This document shows positions 1-9,870 of a stretch of DNA of 64,000 nt, piece by piece. Both the position numbers and the translations under genes were made by a program. The notes beneath the pieces are model-generated. The model was not told the DNA's origin. It saw only the letters and a list, made by a program, of their open reading frames with translations, and searched no databases. Position 1 is the first letter of the stretch. Each line of letters opens with the position of its first letter. Source of the DNA: Arion vulgaris (Eukaryota > Mollusca > Gastropoda > Stylommatophora > Arionidae). The stretch lies in the NCBI GenBank assembly GCA_020796225.1, contig CM036758.1, positions 67,159,274 to 67,223,273 of the forward strand, written 5' to 3'.

Positions 1-695
1 CAAAAGACAGAAGTCATGACTATAAGCAGAGAACATAAAGATATCAACATAAAAATAAATGACCAAACGCTAAAGCAGGTGAGAGAATTCAAATACCTTG
101 GAAGTATCTTCACATCTGATAGTAGACTGGACAGAGAGATCGAAACTAGAATCCAGCAAGCCAACAACATTACATACCAGCTTACCCCAATTTTGAAACA
201 CCCAGCTATTCCAGTAGTGACTAAAAGACAGATTATAAATTCAATCTTTATACCAACACTGTGCTACCAGAGCCAAACATGGGCACTGACAAAAGAACAA
301 GAAAGGAAAATTACCACATGCGAAATGAGATGCCTGAGGAAAGCAGTAAATAAAACAAGAAGAGACCATATAAGAAATGAGGAAATTAGAAGAACAGTCG
401 GAACAACACCTGCTATTAGATTTATTGAAAAACAGAGACTCAAATGGTTTGGCCACTTGGTCAGAATGAACCCGAATACACCAGTTGCAAGAGCGTACAA
501 CCTGAAAATGGAATCATCAAGAGGAAAGGGCAGACCAAGAAAAGATGGGTTGATGGAGTTACAGACATCTTAAAACTCCACAATACCACACCATATCAAG
601 CGACCGAGCGTGCATTATCTCGAAAACCGATCATCAGTTAAACCTGCTACGCCTAGCGGTAAAAAGCAGAGAAGGACAAAAGAAAGAAAAGAAAG
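1..695 (+). pseudogene. LINE-K fragment, 3' part of reverse transcriptase ORF
   Basis: An open stretch from 16 to 573 encodes the region downstream of the reverse transcriptase catalytic core of a non-LTR retrotransposon. It contains FKYLGSIFTSD, a cysteine/tryptophan motif CYQSQTWALT, and LKWFGHLVRM, followed by a basic GKGRPRK patch. The catalytic YADD is absent because the copy starts at or beyond the window edge. Near base 540 the frame shifts: the expected continuation (KKRWVDGVTDILK) is read in frame 3 up to about 641. It ends in an A/G-rich tail near 695 and abuts the next LINE. The same family occurs on the minus strand at 37910-38830 and as a 3' end at 32228-32440. It is a dead copy. 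The LINE tail assignment is firm; the clade is not resolved. Confidence 0.85.
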
Positions 696-696
696 A

Positions 697-1211
697 TGGA
701 ACTGAGACTGATATTTACGGGGGAACAATTAAACAACTAAAAACAGTATGGAACTGAACTGATGAGAAAACAAAGATCAGAATACTAAGAGCATGCATAT
801 TCCCAGTGGCAACGTATGGGTGTGAAGCATGGACATTTAATAAAGAAGTGGAAAAACATATATGTGCTTTCGAATTTAGAAGTGTTACAAAAGAGCCCTT
901 CGTATATCTTGGACAGAGAATCGAACAAATAGATCTATCCAGAAAGAACTCAAAATCAAAGAAAACTGGCTGATGCTACAAATAAAAAGAGAAAATTGAG
1001 ATATTTTGGACATATAAAAAGACATGAAGGGCTGGAGAAGACCATCATGGAAGGAGGCATACCAGCAAAGAGAAGAAGAGGAAACCACGAGAAGATGGAT
1101 TCTGGATGTGACTGATTGTTTGAACATGACGGCTGCAGAGGCGGGACATCTGGCCTATGAAAGATATTCCGAAGGACTTTGTGGTGGCAAAGCTCCGCTC
1201 AGGACAAGCTA

Positions 1212-1242
<31 letters not shown>
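697..1242 (+). mobile_element. LINE-A 3' end with (GAT)n tail
   Basis: This is a 5'-truncated non-LTR retrotransposon ending in a (GAT)n microsatellite at 1213-1242. The coding remnant includes AAEAGHLAYER and a basic stretch typical of the last residues of LINE ORF2. Upstream sequence matches the longer minus-strand copy at 18300-19165. Several frames are broken. Related 3' ends lie at 15605-15785, 17035-17165, 21360-21511, 32021-32201, 50585-51066, 61320-61475 and 61676-62018, so this is the most numerous LINE family in the window. Confidence 0.8.
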
Positions 1243-2425
1243 TATAGCTGGCAGTTCCATATATGTTATATTATATATGCTATTTTATAACTATCTTTTA
1301 ACCACTATCACGAGACAGCTATAATTACCGGACTACTTCTTCTTCAGCGTTCCAACCCTTTAAGGTTCCTTTGCTTCAGATATCCCTACATCCATTCATC
1401 TTTATTCTTATCCTTCTCTACCCAATTGTTGGTTACTGGTATTTCTATGTCTACTTCAATATTATCTCTGCTTTATTTTTCTTGGTCTGTCTCGTAGTAT
1501 CGTCCTCTTCCTCTTTTCTTTGAAATTCTAGCGAAACACGTACAAACAAAGTACTACGTGTACGTGTTTCGCTATTTACCAAGTTTTACTGCAGTCTTCC
1601 CCTATTTTGAAATTCTAGACTTTCTTTCTTCTGCCTTTCTTTCAGTATGCTCTAACTGAAATCGTATTTAATTAAACTTCACGATGATGGTGCTTAATTG
1701 TGATTTAAATAAATTATAAATATCCGTATTGTTTGTGTTTCTAGATTCTCCACTATTTTCATCCTTGCTGGATTCAAAGGTTCGTCTTAATACTGTTTTC
1801 AAAAGTCTTCATGGAAAAAGGGCATATCTCACTCTTCTATCAAAATAAATTTTCTTCATTAGACTATAGATGTAACTATGTAGTAAATACCCTCAAAAGT
1901 ATTTTGTTGTGGGATAGACCCAATATTTTGATTTTTATTATTGAAGATAAATATGATGATATAATGCACTCAGAAAACTTTGTATGCTGTTTTCTCAGAA
2001 CTTAACAAATGTGGGATATCCTCTTATGTCCACTAAACCGTAATATTGTTTCATCTTGTTTTCTTGTGCCCCAGGTCTTTTTATTATCCATATTGAACAA
2101 TTAACCGTATTACAGCTTTTAAATACTATAATTAATTATTTTTATTTCCATATATTTACTACACATTAAAAGCTTTTCTTGTCTTTTGTATTCTTATTTT
2201 GATATCTTTATCTATCCCTCTTTTTCTTATCTTTGTTGCTGCCAAGACATTACATGCATTCAAATAACACATACCTGTTTGTTATGCCGTAATCTGGTTA
2301 TTATGTCTTGCATGTGTTCTTGTGTTCTTATGTTCTTTATTTTTTTCTTTGTGTATTTTCAAACGCATTTTCTTCTACCTTTATGTAATTATGTCTGTGT
2401 TTATATTTATGCTTTTTATCGCCTG
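1243..2425. other. No recognisable gene; one 75-bp hairpin insertion
   Basis: AT-rich sequence without a supportable coding region. The only structure seen is a 14-bp perfect inverted repeat (1530-1543 and 1560-1573, AGCGAAACACGTAC and its complement) in a 75-bp segment flanked by the direct repeat TTGAAATTCTAG at 1520-1531 and 1607-1618. Confidence 0.5.
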
Positions 2426-2606
2426 TGTGTTGTTGGGGTTCTCAAGGGGAACAAAGAATAATAACACTACGACCTACAAGGCGTGTTGTTAAATGCGTCT
2501 AAAGTAAGTGCCTAGGAATCTACCTAGTCAATGAAAAGCGTCGCAGAACTCGGATGTGCTGGCCTACCTGTGGACGCCTAAGTGGCACAACGTAAAATTT
2601 GTCTAA
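2426..2606 (+). mobile_element. SINE-B, degraded partial copy
   Basis: It contains the diagnostic SINE-B order: an AACAAAGAATA-like start, ACCTACAAGGCGTG, a degenerate AAGAGGCGACT core, a CTAGTxAATGAAAAGCG segment and GGATGTGCTGGCCTAC. The (GAA)n tail and 3' end are missing. No TSD was found. Confidence 0.65.
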
Positions 2607-2639
2607 TGTATTATGTTCGGGCAGCGACCTTTTAAGCTT

Positions 2640-3110
2640 ACTCTTCTTGATTTTGAACTGCCAAGTGTTTTTTTATGTGCTCAACTTGTACACGGGACTA
2701 ACGTTTTATCATCTGTCTTCGATAGGACTAGGAACTCGATCTCACCTATGCTTCTTCTTCGAAAACTCCATATCGACCACTTGATAACCACTCTGTGTGG
2801 TCTCATCCTAAGAGTGATTGTACGTTGTGAAAGTTGTGCGAATGAAAGTAGACCAGCACATCCGATAAATGCGATGCTTTTTATTTACTAGTGTAGCTTC
2901 CCTAGGCCCTACATCAGTAGCTTCTTACGACATGCCTTGTAGGTCGCAGTGGTACTATTCTTTGCTCCTTGCGGACCCCGGCATCACAGGGCGTCACCTA
3001 CACTGAAATCAGGATCTCTGAAAAACTATCCCGATGGTTCAACGAGGAGCGAACTGAGTACCTTTGGAACGAGAGACGAGCACGTAACCTCTTCGCCACA
3101 GAGGCCCCTG
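2640..3110 (-). mobile_element. SINE-C copy split by SINE-B
   Basis: Two pieces, 2640-2748 and 3001-3110, are the two halves of one dispersed repeat whose other copies are at 4880-5145, 7320-7505, 53444-53566 and 60755-60840. On the minus strand the head reads like a degenerate tRNA (TGGCGAAGAGGTTACG, then AGTTCGCTCC resembling box B). The halves are separated by the SINE-B at 2749-2993. Confidence 0.65.
2749..2993 (-). mobile_element. SINE-B inserted in SINE-C
   Basis: Read on the minus strand, this copy runs from the head (GGATCC-like, GCAAAGAATAGTACCAC) through the core and the AAATAAAAAGC segment to a GAAGAAG tail at 2749. TCACCTA occurs on both sides (2742-2748 and 2994-3000), consistent with a short TSD. 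It interrupts SINE-C, so it is the younger element. Confidence 0.75.
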
Positions 3111-3117
3111 ATCAACC

Positions 3118-3240
3118 CCCACACGACGGGTGATGTGCTCAACATCGCCCCGACTGGCTTTACTTATCATTTATTCTCTGGTACCTATATGAGATTGGTT
3201 CAACCTGAAAGCAGTGTCTGTTGGGAAAAAGTGTCCCTTC
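3118..3240. mobile_element. SINE-F body fragment
   Basis: Contains GGGTGATGTGCTCAACATC and a GGTACCTATATGAG...GGTTCAACCTG segment, matching the body of the repeat at 31440-31560 and 40535-40625. No head or tail was resolved. Confidence 0.45.
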
Positions 3241-3300
3241 CATTGTGAACTGTGTTCACTACTTACTTAATATGATCATCATCATTCCCAGTTTCGGTGA

Positions 3301-3806
3301 AGTCATCTAGAGTAGGATGACTCCAAACAAACAGTCATCTAGAGTAGGATGACTCCAAACAAACAGTCATCTAGAGTAGGATGGCTTCAAACAAACAGTC
3401 ATCTAGAGTAGGATGACTCCAAACAAACAGTCATCTAGAGTAGGATGACTCCAAACAAACAGTCATCTAGAGTAGGATGACTCCAAACAAACAGTCATCT
3501 AGAGTAGGATGACTCCAAACAAACAGTCATCTAGAGTAGGATGACTCCAAACAAACAGTCATCTAGAGTAGGATGACTTCAAACAAACAGTCATCTAGAG
3601 TAGGATGACTCCAAACAAACAGTCATCTAGAGTAGGATGACTCCAAACAAACAGTCATCTAGAGTAGGATGACTCCAAACAAACAGTCATCTAGAGTAGG
3701 ATGACTTCAAACAAACAGTCATCTAGAGTAGGATGACTCCAAACAAACAGTCATCTAGAGTAGGATGACTCCAAACAAACAGTCATCTAGAGTAGGATGA
3801 CTCCAA
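3301..3806. repeat. 32-bp tandem repeat, about 16 copies
   Basis: The unit is AGTCATCTAGAGTAGG plus ATGACTCCAAACAAAC. Copies are almost identical, with a few C/T differences (GACTCC versus GACTTC or GGCTTC). Each unit contains a 6-bp inverted repeat, GTCATC and GATGAC, spaced by 8 bases, so a single strand could form small hairpins at regular intervals. Confidence 0.97.
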
Positions 3807-3965
3807 ACCCGGGAAGATAGATCTCGTCTGCGGGGGGCTGCAATTGTCTAGAGAACAACCTAAAAAAAGATGTCATCAGAAACGGAATGTGTCAGCCATT
3901 ATTGGCGGGAGGAATCGACACATACGAATAACTCAATGATTCAACAAATATTTATATAGACTAGG

Positions 3966-4129
3966 CAGTGACGGCTCGTCATTAAGGGACAGTGGGGCGG
4001 GCCCCACCAAAAATAATGTATAACGTGTATTTATTATTTTATAAATTAAAATATAGCAACTAACAACCATGATTTATCCTGAAAAAAATGTCTGGCCCAA
4101 CCAACAAAAGTGATCACGAGCCGCCACTG
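3966..4129. mobile_element. hAT-type MITE with perfect 8-bp TSD
   Basis: This 164-bp element has terminal inverted repeats CAGTGACGGCTCGTCA (left) and CAGTGGCGGCTCGTGA (right, complemented). It is flanked by the perfect 8-bp direct repeat AGACTAGG at 3958-3965 and 4130-4137. CAGTG termini and an 8-bp TSD are hallmarks of hAT-superfamily non-autonomous elements. No coding capacity. Confidence 0.9.
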
Positions 4130-4137
4130 AGACTAGG

Positions 4138-4361
4138 AATAAGTCAAACAGCTCTCTGCCAGTATCAGCAGGAGGAACATACAGCGGAGTATATCTTGCA
4201 AGACATATCTCCTGGGTGAGCTGAGAGGCAATATGTGGCCACACACAGTCGACCTGAAAACTAAGCTTTGGGAAAACCTAACAGACTTGAAGCTGACCGC
4301 CCAGTTTGTGGTGCACAGTAAATTAAGCGCGTGACCAGAGATCACTGAAGAAGAAGAAGAA
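4138..4361 (+). mobile_element. LINE-J 3' end with (GAA)n tail
   Basis: A 5'-truncated LINE 3' end. Broken frames give CQYQQEEHTAEYIL, resembling the cysteine/histidine C-terminus of some LINE ORF2 proteins, then an untranslated stretch and a GAAGAAGAAGAAG tail at 4346-4361. A second copy is at 58019-58320. Confidence 0.65.
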
Positions 4362-4486
4362 GAATTTCACTTTAGAGACTAACCATGTGTGTTACGATCT
4401 ATTTCTTCCTAAGGAAGATCTCAGTGGTAAAGTACACATTTTGTAGCACCGGCGAGGATCAATGATGTAGTCTTGAAGATGAGGAA
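4362..4486 (-). mobile_element. SINE-H copy without its (GATT)n tail
   Basis: Shares AACCATGTGTGTTACGAT, GGAAGATCTCAG and TTGTAGCACCGGCGAGG with other SINE-H copies at 8405-8545, 24150-24345, 39318-39480, 59945-60175 and 61545-61678. No TSD was identified. Confidence 0.6.
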
Positions 4487-4596
4487 ACTTGTTTGTACAA
4501 ATTTTGATATTTTAAATGAGTTTTGTCTGGTTTCCACTGTGCAGCTTACACTTCATCAAGTTTTTTGTCCCTTCCGAATCTTAGCTTCCATCACAG

Positions 4597-4790
4597 CAGT
4601 ACTGAAAAACTATCTGTTCTGTGCAAGTAGACCAGCATCAGCAGCAGTACTGAAAAACTATCTGTTCTGTGCAAGTAGACCAGCATCAGCAGCAGTACTG
4701 AAAAACTATCTGTTCTGTGCAAGTAGACCAGCATCAGCAGCAGTACTGAAAAACTATCTGTTCTGTGCAAGTAGACCAGCATCAGCAGCA
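4597..4790. repeat. 48-bp tandem repeat, 4 copies, inside LINE ORF tail
   Basis: Four nearly identical 48-bp units begin GCAGTACTGAAAAACTATC and end in CCAGCATCAGCAG. The length is a multiple of three. Read on the minus strand the unit gives AADAGLLAQNR and a stop, which is the C-terminal motif of a LINE ORF2 (compare AAEAGHLAYER in LINE-A), so the array arose by amplifying the end of a LINE gene. Confidence 0.95.
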
Positions 4791-4895
4791 GTCATTCTCA
4801 GATCGTCAATAACATCTTGTACCCATCGTCTTCTAGGTATTCCTCTCATTCTTCTTCCAGACACCATTCCCTCCAAAACTTTCTTAACCTACACT
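4791..4895 (-). pseudogene. LINE-S ORF2 C-terminal remnant
   Basis: Minus-strand translation gives VLEGMVSGRRMRG, RRRWVQDVIDDL and RMTAADAGLLAQNR, the classic basic C-terminal tail of a LINE ORF2. It runs directly into the 48-bp array, which repeats its last codons. It is truncated at both ends. Confidence 0.75.
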
Positions 4896-5145
4896 CATTG
4901 ATTGTAAATGTCCCAGTCTTCATTAACGTTCGTAACTTGAACACAAGTCCTACGATTTACCGTTCGTTTCGGATAGGACTAGCAACTAGATCTCATCTAC
5001 ACTGAGATTTGGGATCTCTGGAAAAATGTTGCGATCGCTCCATGCACCGAGCATGTGTGGAACGAGACGCATTCAGCTTACTTCCATGCCACAGAGACAC
5101 TCAAAAGATGTCAATACCGAGAATCGAACCCTGGCCGCCTGGAAT
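4896..5145 (-). mobile_element. SINE-C copy with box-B-like head
   Basis: The minus strand begins near 5140 with GGTTCGATTCTC, close to the tRNA box B consensus, and continues through the SINE-C body (GATCTAGTTGCTAGTCCTAT) to about 4896. Box A is not visible, so the head is probably 5'-truncated. Confidence 0.6.
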
Positions 5146-5399
5146 TTTGTTTTTTAACAACACACTTTCAAAACAAATTCAAACTGCTGCTAATCTATCT
5201 CGGCTATCTTTTGTTGTTTGCTTTGTAGTTATTTCAGTCCCTTTGTGTATGCGTATTAAATATAACAGCTGGCAAATATCTATCCATCTCATAATAGCGG
5301 TATCAGCCATTGCTAATACGACGTATCTGTTGTTGTACTTCCTTTCTGCAGATAATGTTATTGGTTATGACAACAAATTGAGCAAGTTGTACTCTTGAT

Positions 5400-5972
5400 C
5401 AGCGTTTCCCAAACTGAGATCCGCGGATCGCCGGGTGTCCACGAGGTACTCACTGCTGGTCCTCAAACACTTGAAGAAATATTATAATCTTTGTCATTTC
5501 AAACATAATTTATTTTTTTTTAACATTTATAAAACAGTAGTAAACTAGTTCCGCTGCGAAGTCAAAAGACCCGGACTAGACCGGAGTCTAAATGTCTGAC
5601 AGGAGAACATGAAAGATCATTTGAAGTTTCCCGCAGTATGAGAAATTGGAGCCAGCTTGACTGTTGGTGTGGTGTAATAATAACTTCATCGCTAGAAGAT
5701 TTTCATACATGGAAACTTTTGGGGGGTCCACTACAGCAAAATGTATTTAAACGGCGGTCCGCGGCAGTTTGGAGTTACCCGTTGTTCAAGTCGACCTGGA
5801 TACCTGAGAGGCAGAGTGAGAGGTGTGTTTAATTAGCGAGCCACGGGAACCATCAGTATGCATACTCTTCGATATCTGTTGGGGAGACTGAGCACCTATG
5901 GGTCTGCCCGGAGTGCAATGACGTCAGTTTAATAACCAATAACCGCGGTAATGCAAAGTCTGGGAACCGCTG
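5400..5972. mobile_element. hAT-like non-autonomous element
   Basis: A 573-bp element bounded by inverted termini CAGCGTTTCCCAAACT (left) and CAGCGGTTCCCAGACT (right, complemented), followed on both sides by a CCGCGG-containing block. The flanks CTCTTGAT (5392-5399) and CTCTAGAA (5973-5980) match at 6 of 8 positions, as expected for an aged hAT TSD. No transposase is visible. The segment at 5870-5940 contains an HLWVCPECND-like reading resembling the LINE-R terminus, so it may have captured or been invaded by that LINE. A related end is at 34079-34310. Confidence 0.75.
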
Positions 5973-5980
5973 CTCTAGAA

Positions 5981-6230
5981 TATCTTATCTTGAAATTCAA
6001 ATTGAAGCTTCTGTCACTTCCCTGGAGGTTGCGCACTGATACGATGCTGGAATGTTGTTATATGGAAGCGGAAGTGATGCACTATTTTGTCACTGAATCG
6101 TTCGATTTTTTTATACAACGATGGTAAACAAATGCAGTGTGTGGAGTTTTGTGATGCGGTCTACGTGGAAACATAGTTGTTTTTGTTGACTTTTCTGCTC
6201 GTGTAATGCGATGCCCAGGCGGGAAAACAA
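5981..6230. other. No recognisable feature
   Basis: I see no coding region, repeat or boundary here that I can support. Confidence 0.4.
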
Positions 6231-6232
6231 GG

Positions 6233-6660
6233 TCAATAAACTATAGAACATGGACAACAAAGTTTAGACAAGATCTGAACATAGAAGAACATTTGTTCAT
6301 GAAAACTTGAAAACTGAAATATTTTATTCCTATCTGTTTTAGAAATAGCAATAATGGGGGCATGGTTTTTTGGAAGACAAGGTAGGGAACGACTAAGACG
6401 ATAGTGACAACGAGACATTAAAGAAACCCAGAGTATAACAATGGAAGAACTGGCAAGAGATTGAAAGACTTTCTGACGTGCAATGATGACACCAAGTCTG
6501 TTAGGAATACTGCACTGAGATGGATACCAGAGGGTAAACGAAAGCGTGGAAGATACAAAACTAAATTGAGGAGAACAGAAGGACAGAACCTGAAAGAAAT
6601 GAATCACAGCTGGAACACTAAACAGATATAACGACAAAGAACAGAGAATAAGGGAGTTTT
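6233..6660 (+). pseudogene. LINE-Q ORF2 C-terminal remnant
   Basis: The plus strand around 6495-6640 encodes ALRWIPEGKRKRGRYKTKLRR followed by a degraded stretch. RWxPxGKRKRGRxxTxxRR is a hallmark of the C-terminus of many LINE ORF2 proteins. Upstream frames are broken. A related remnant is at 28895-29058. Confidence 0.65.
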
Positions 6661-6686
6661 GCATTATGACGTTGTTAGACAAAACA

Positions 6687-6757
6687 GGATTAGAGAAACC
6701 TGTTAGGATTAGAGAAACCTTTATAGGATTTGAGAAACCTTTATAGGATTTGAGAAA
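6687..6757. repeat. Short tandem repeat, about 3-4 units of 20-23 bp
   Basis: Units of the form AGGATTxGAGAAACCT with TTAT or GTT spacers follow each other directly. Confidence 0.8.
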
Positions 6758-7019
6758 AGAAAGAAAGATGAACTATATTATCTATCCATGATTTTCACAT
6801 AATTAGTTTTTAAAAATCACATCTCTGTTTCGTATTTACTATTGTAATTTATCTACGATTCACATCCTTATATCAGATTGTTAATTTATTCTTCCACTTA
6901 GATAAACATTATCACACATTTTTTATTGCAGATTTAGATTGGTTGATTACGAATCCATTTAAGTAGCTTAAAACGAACAAACACTTGTAACACTCTGAAC
7001 ACATGAGTCTCTTAACCTA
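6758..7019. other. No recognisable feature
   Basis: AT-rich sequence with no supportable gene or repeat. Confidence 0.4.
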
Positions 7020-7325
7020 CACTTAACAGTGCTCTGAAACCTTGACAGTAGTGTAACACTGTAACACTGTAGTCTCGACACAACACTGTAACACATGAGT
7101 CTCTGTAACACTCTGTAACACTCTGTAACACTGTGAGTCTCTTACTTAAAACTTGGTTGTAATCTGTACATTGTAACCTCTGTACAGTGAGGTCTCTGAA
7201 CCTTGTAACACGTGAGTCTCTGTAACACTTGTAACCTCTGTAACACTATGAACACAGTTCCTGTAACACTTAACACTCTGTAACACTCTGTAACACTCTG
7301 ACAGTAACACTCTGTAACACAGTGG
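7020..7325. repeat. Degenerate GTAACACT-type repeat
   Basis: Irregular reiteration of CTCTGTAACA and GTGAGTCTC blocks without a fixed period. It leads directly into a SINE-C copy. Confidence 0.8.
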
Positions 7326-7505
7326 GTCTCTGTGTCGTAGAAGATAGGTGTCGACTTTGTTCCAAAGGTACCATATTTTTCAGAGATTCCCTGACTCAGT
7401 GTAGGAGAGCTAGTTCTAGTCATATCGGAGACGGACGATAAAATGTAGGTGCTCATGTTGAGCACGTAAATGAACACTTGACATTTCAAAATCGAGAAGA
7501 GCAGG
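7320..7505 (+). mobile_element. SINE-C copy
   Basis: Plus-strand match to the family: GACTTTGTTCCAAAGGTACC, TTTTTCAGAGATTCCCTG, CTCAGTGTAGGAGAGCTAG and a distal GAGCACGTAAATGAACAC. The head region grades into the degenerate repeat before it. A 27-bp array starts just after it. Confidence 0.6.
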
Positions 7506-7527
7506 ATGCAAAACCCCTGATCGAGGT

Positions 7528-7680
7528 AAATTTCATTAGTAAGATTAACGATATAAATTTCATTAGCAAGATTAACGATATAAATTTCATTAGCAAGATT
7601 AACGATATAAATTTCATTAGCAAGATTAACGATATAAATTTCATTAGCAAGATTAACGATAAAATTTATTAACAAATTTC
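7528..7680. repeat. 27-bp tandem repeat, first block
   Basis: About five copies of ATAAATTTCATTAGCAAG plus ATTAACGAT. Because 27 is divisible by three, each strand has an uninterrupted repetitive frame, which is not evidence of a gene. Confidence 0.95.
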
Positions 7681-7728
7681 ATATTTCATTCAAATTAACG
7701 ATAAATTCATTGCAGTTAACGATAAAAT

Positions 7729-8377
7729 TTATAGCAAGATTAACGATATAGAATTTCATTAGCAAGATTAACGATATAAATTTCATTAGCAAGATTAACG
7801 ATATAAATTTCATTAGCAAGATTAACGATATAAATTTCATTAGCAAGATTAACGATATAAATTTCATTAGCAAGATTAACGATATAAATTTCATTAGCAA
7901 GATTAACGATATAAATTTCATTAGCAAGATTAACGATATAAATTTCATTAGCAAGATTAACGATATAAATTTCATTAGCAAGATTAACGATATAAATTTC
8001 ATTAGCAAGATTAACGATATAAATTTCATTAGCAAGATTAACGATATAAATTTCATTAGCAAGATTAACGATATAAATTTCATTAGCAAGATTAACGATA
8101 TAAATTTCATTAGCAAGATTAACGATATAAATTTCATTAGCAAGATTAACGATATAAATTTCATTAGCAAGATTAACGATATAAATTTCATTAGCAAGAT
8201 TAACGATATAAATTTCATTAGCAAGATTAACGATATAAATTTTATTAGCAAGATTAACGATATAAATTTCATTAGCAAGATTAACGATATAAATTTCATT
8301 AGCAAGATTAACGATATAAATTTCATTAGCAAGATTAACGATATAAATTTTATTAGCAAGATTAACGATATAAAATT
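7729..8377. repeat. 27-bp tandem repeat, second block, about 24 copies
   Basis: Same unit as 7528-7680, separated from it by a degenerate stretch (7681-7728) made of the same words. Copies are nearly identical, with rare TTCATT to TTTATT changes. Long open frames on the minus strand (repeating IYIVNLANE, or FISLILLMK) are a by-product of the period. Confidence 0.97.
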
Positions 8378-8404
8378 TATACAAAATATTTTCATCATCT
8401 TCTA

Positions 8405-8548
8405 AATTAGATCGGGGAACCTCGCCGTTGCTATGGAGTTAGTGCAGTTCCTCTGAGAGCTTTCTGTGTAAGAAAGAGATCGGGACACACATGGTTACTC
8501 ATGGAAGAGCAATGGTGATGGTCATATCAATCAAACAATCTATAACAC
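8405..8548 (+). mobile_element. SINE-H copy
   Basis: Contains TTTCTGTGTAAGAAAGAGATC and ACACATGGTTACTCA, shared with 61545-61678, and ends in a short CAATCAAACAATC tail, a degraded (CAAT)n. Confidence 0.6.
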
Positions 8549-8654
8549 GGGGAAGAACAACATGTTAGTTGCACAATTAGAAACAAATAACAAATACAGC
8601 ATCGAGGAAAATCAAGATCTTAAAATGAACTACAACAGATATCGCTTTTCAGAA

Positions 8655-8918
8655 CAAAGGTCGCATGTGTGTTCCGAAGTCGCAGAGGGAGCAAAGAATA
8701 GTCACTGCGACCTACAAGACATGTCGTAAGAGATGACTGAGGTAGGGGCCTAGAAAAGCTACCCTAGTAAATAAAAAGTGTCCCAGAAAACGGATGTGCA
8801 GGCTTACCTGTAGGCGCATAATTGGCACAAAGTACAATCGCTCTTATACGATCATATACACATACACGATAACAAGTGATCGATATGAAGCTGTTGAAGA
8901 AGAAGAAAGAATAAGGGC
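8655..8918 (+). mobile_element. SINE-B copy, near full length
   Basis: Runs from the head (GGGAGCAAAGAATAG) through core ACATGTCGTAAGAGATGAC, the CCTAGTAAATAAAAAG segment, GGATGTGCAGGC and the 3' region (AACAAGTGATCGATATG) to a GAAGAAGAAGAAAG tail. No clear TSD. Confidence 0.75.
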
Positions 8919-9500
8919 AATTAAAAGACACGACACACCAACCTTAATGTTTCATATTTATAATTCCTAATTGTTAGATGAGGGTAGTGGAAGACTTTGA
9001 GAAACATGGAGACTAACTGTAGACACAAAAATGAAAGAATCATGAAAGACCTGGAATTAACTAACCTGACTACTCAATGCAGATCTGGTTGGAGAAAATT
9101 CGGTGATGTCACATGCTTCAAGTGGAATTAAGAGAAGTAGAAGATTATAATACGTATGATATGAGCAAAATAATTTTGCATTATGTTTTACACAGAAAAC
9201 ATAACATTTCTATCGCTGTGTTATCTTTACAAATACTTCCAGAGCAGAGAGAATGTAAGGATACAAAAGCATAAGTGCTTTAAGTGTTAATAGAGAATGT
9301 TATTTTAAGAAACAAGGGCAGCAAATACAACCAACTGCAGAAGATAATTTATCTTACAATCAACTCTCACGCAATGAATACATTATTATCTTGAGCCTCG
9401 GAAGAGAACAGAATATACCGCGGACTCAAATGTACAGTGATTTCAAAAAATGAGTGAGGCAGTCTTTTGCAGGTGTGGACAGAGTTAAAACACTGTAGGA
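8919..9500. other. No recognisable feature
   Basis: Unique-looking, A-rich sequence. No coding region or repeat was supportable. Confidence 0.4.
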
Positions 9501-9508
9501 TTCATCCT

Positions 9509-9747
9509 ACACGCGTGTCAGCTCTGTAGCAGAGACAGGAAGAAAATATCACGCATGTCAGCTCTGTAGCAAAGACAGGAAGAAAATATCATGCATGTTA
9601 GCTCTGTAGCAAAGATAGGAAGAAAATATCACGCATGTCAGCTCTGTAGCAAAGACAGGAAGAAAATATCACGCATGTCAGCTCTGTAGCAAAGATAGGA
9701 AGAAAATATCATGCATGTCAGCTCTGTAGCATAGACAGGAAGAAAAT
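9509..9747. repeat. 40-bp tandem repeat, 6 copies
   Basis: Unit ATCACGCATGTCAGCTCTG plus TAGCAAAGACAGGAAGAAA, with C/T and A/G differences between copies. Confidence 0.95.
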
Positions 9748-9870
9748 GTGGCAAAGGGAGAGAGAGAGCTACTTCAGAACCTCATTGGTTTTATGGATGA
9801 CCTGAAGCAGTAGTACGTCCTACCACCTGCTGCCTACTTCGAGACAAAAATGTGAAATGAAAGTAATTTT

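Noticed and set aside
3301..3806. CRISPR-like regularly spaced repeats
   Set aside because: Units abut with no unique spacers, the DNA is eukaryotic, and there are no cas genes.
7679..8398. Minus-strand frames of 214-239 codons
   Set aside because: Created by the 27-bp repeat period; no start context or non-repeat coding sequence.
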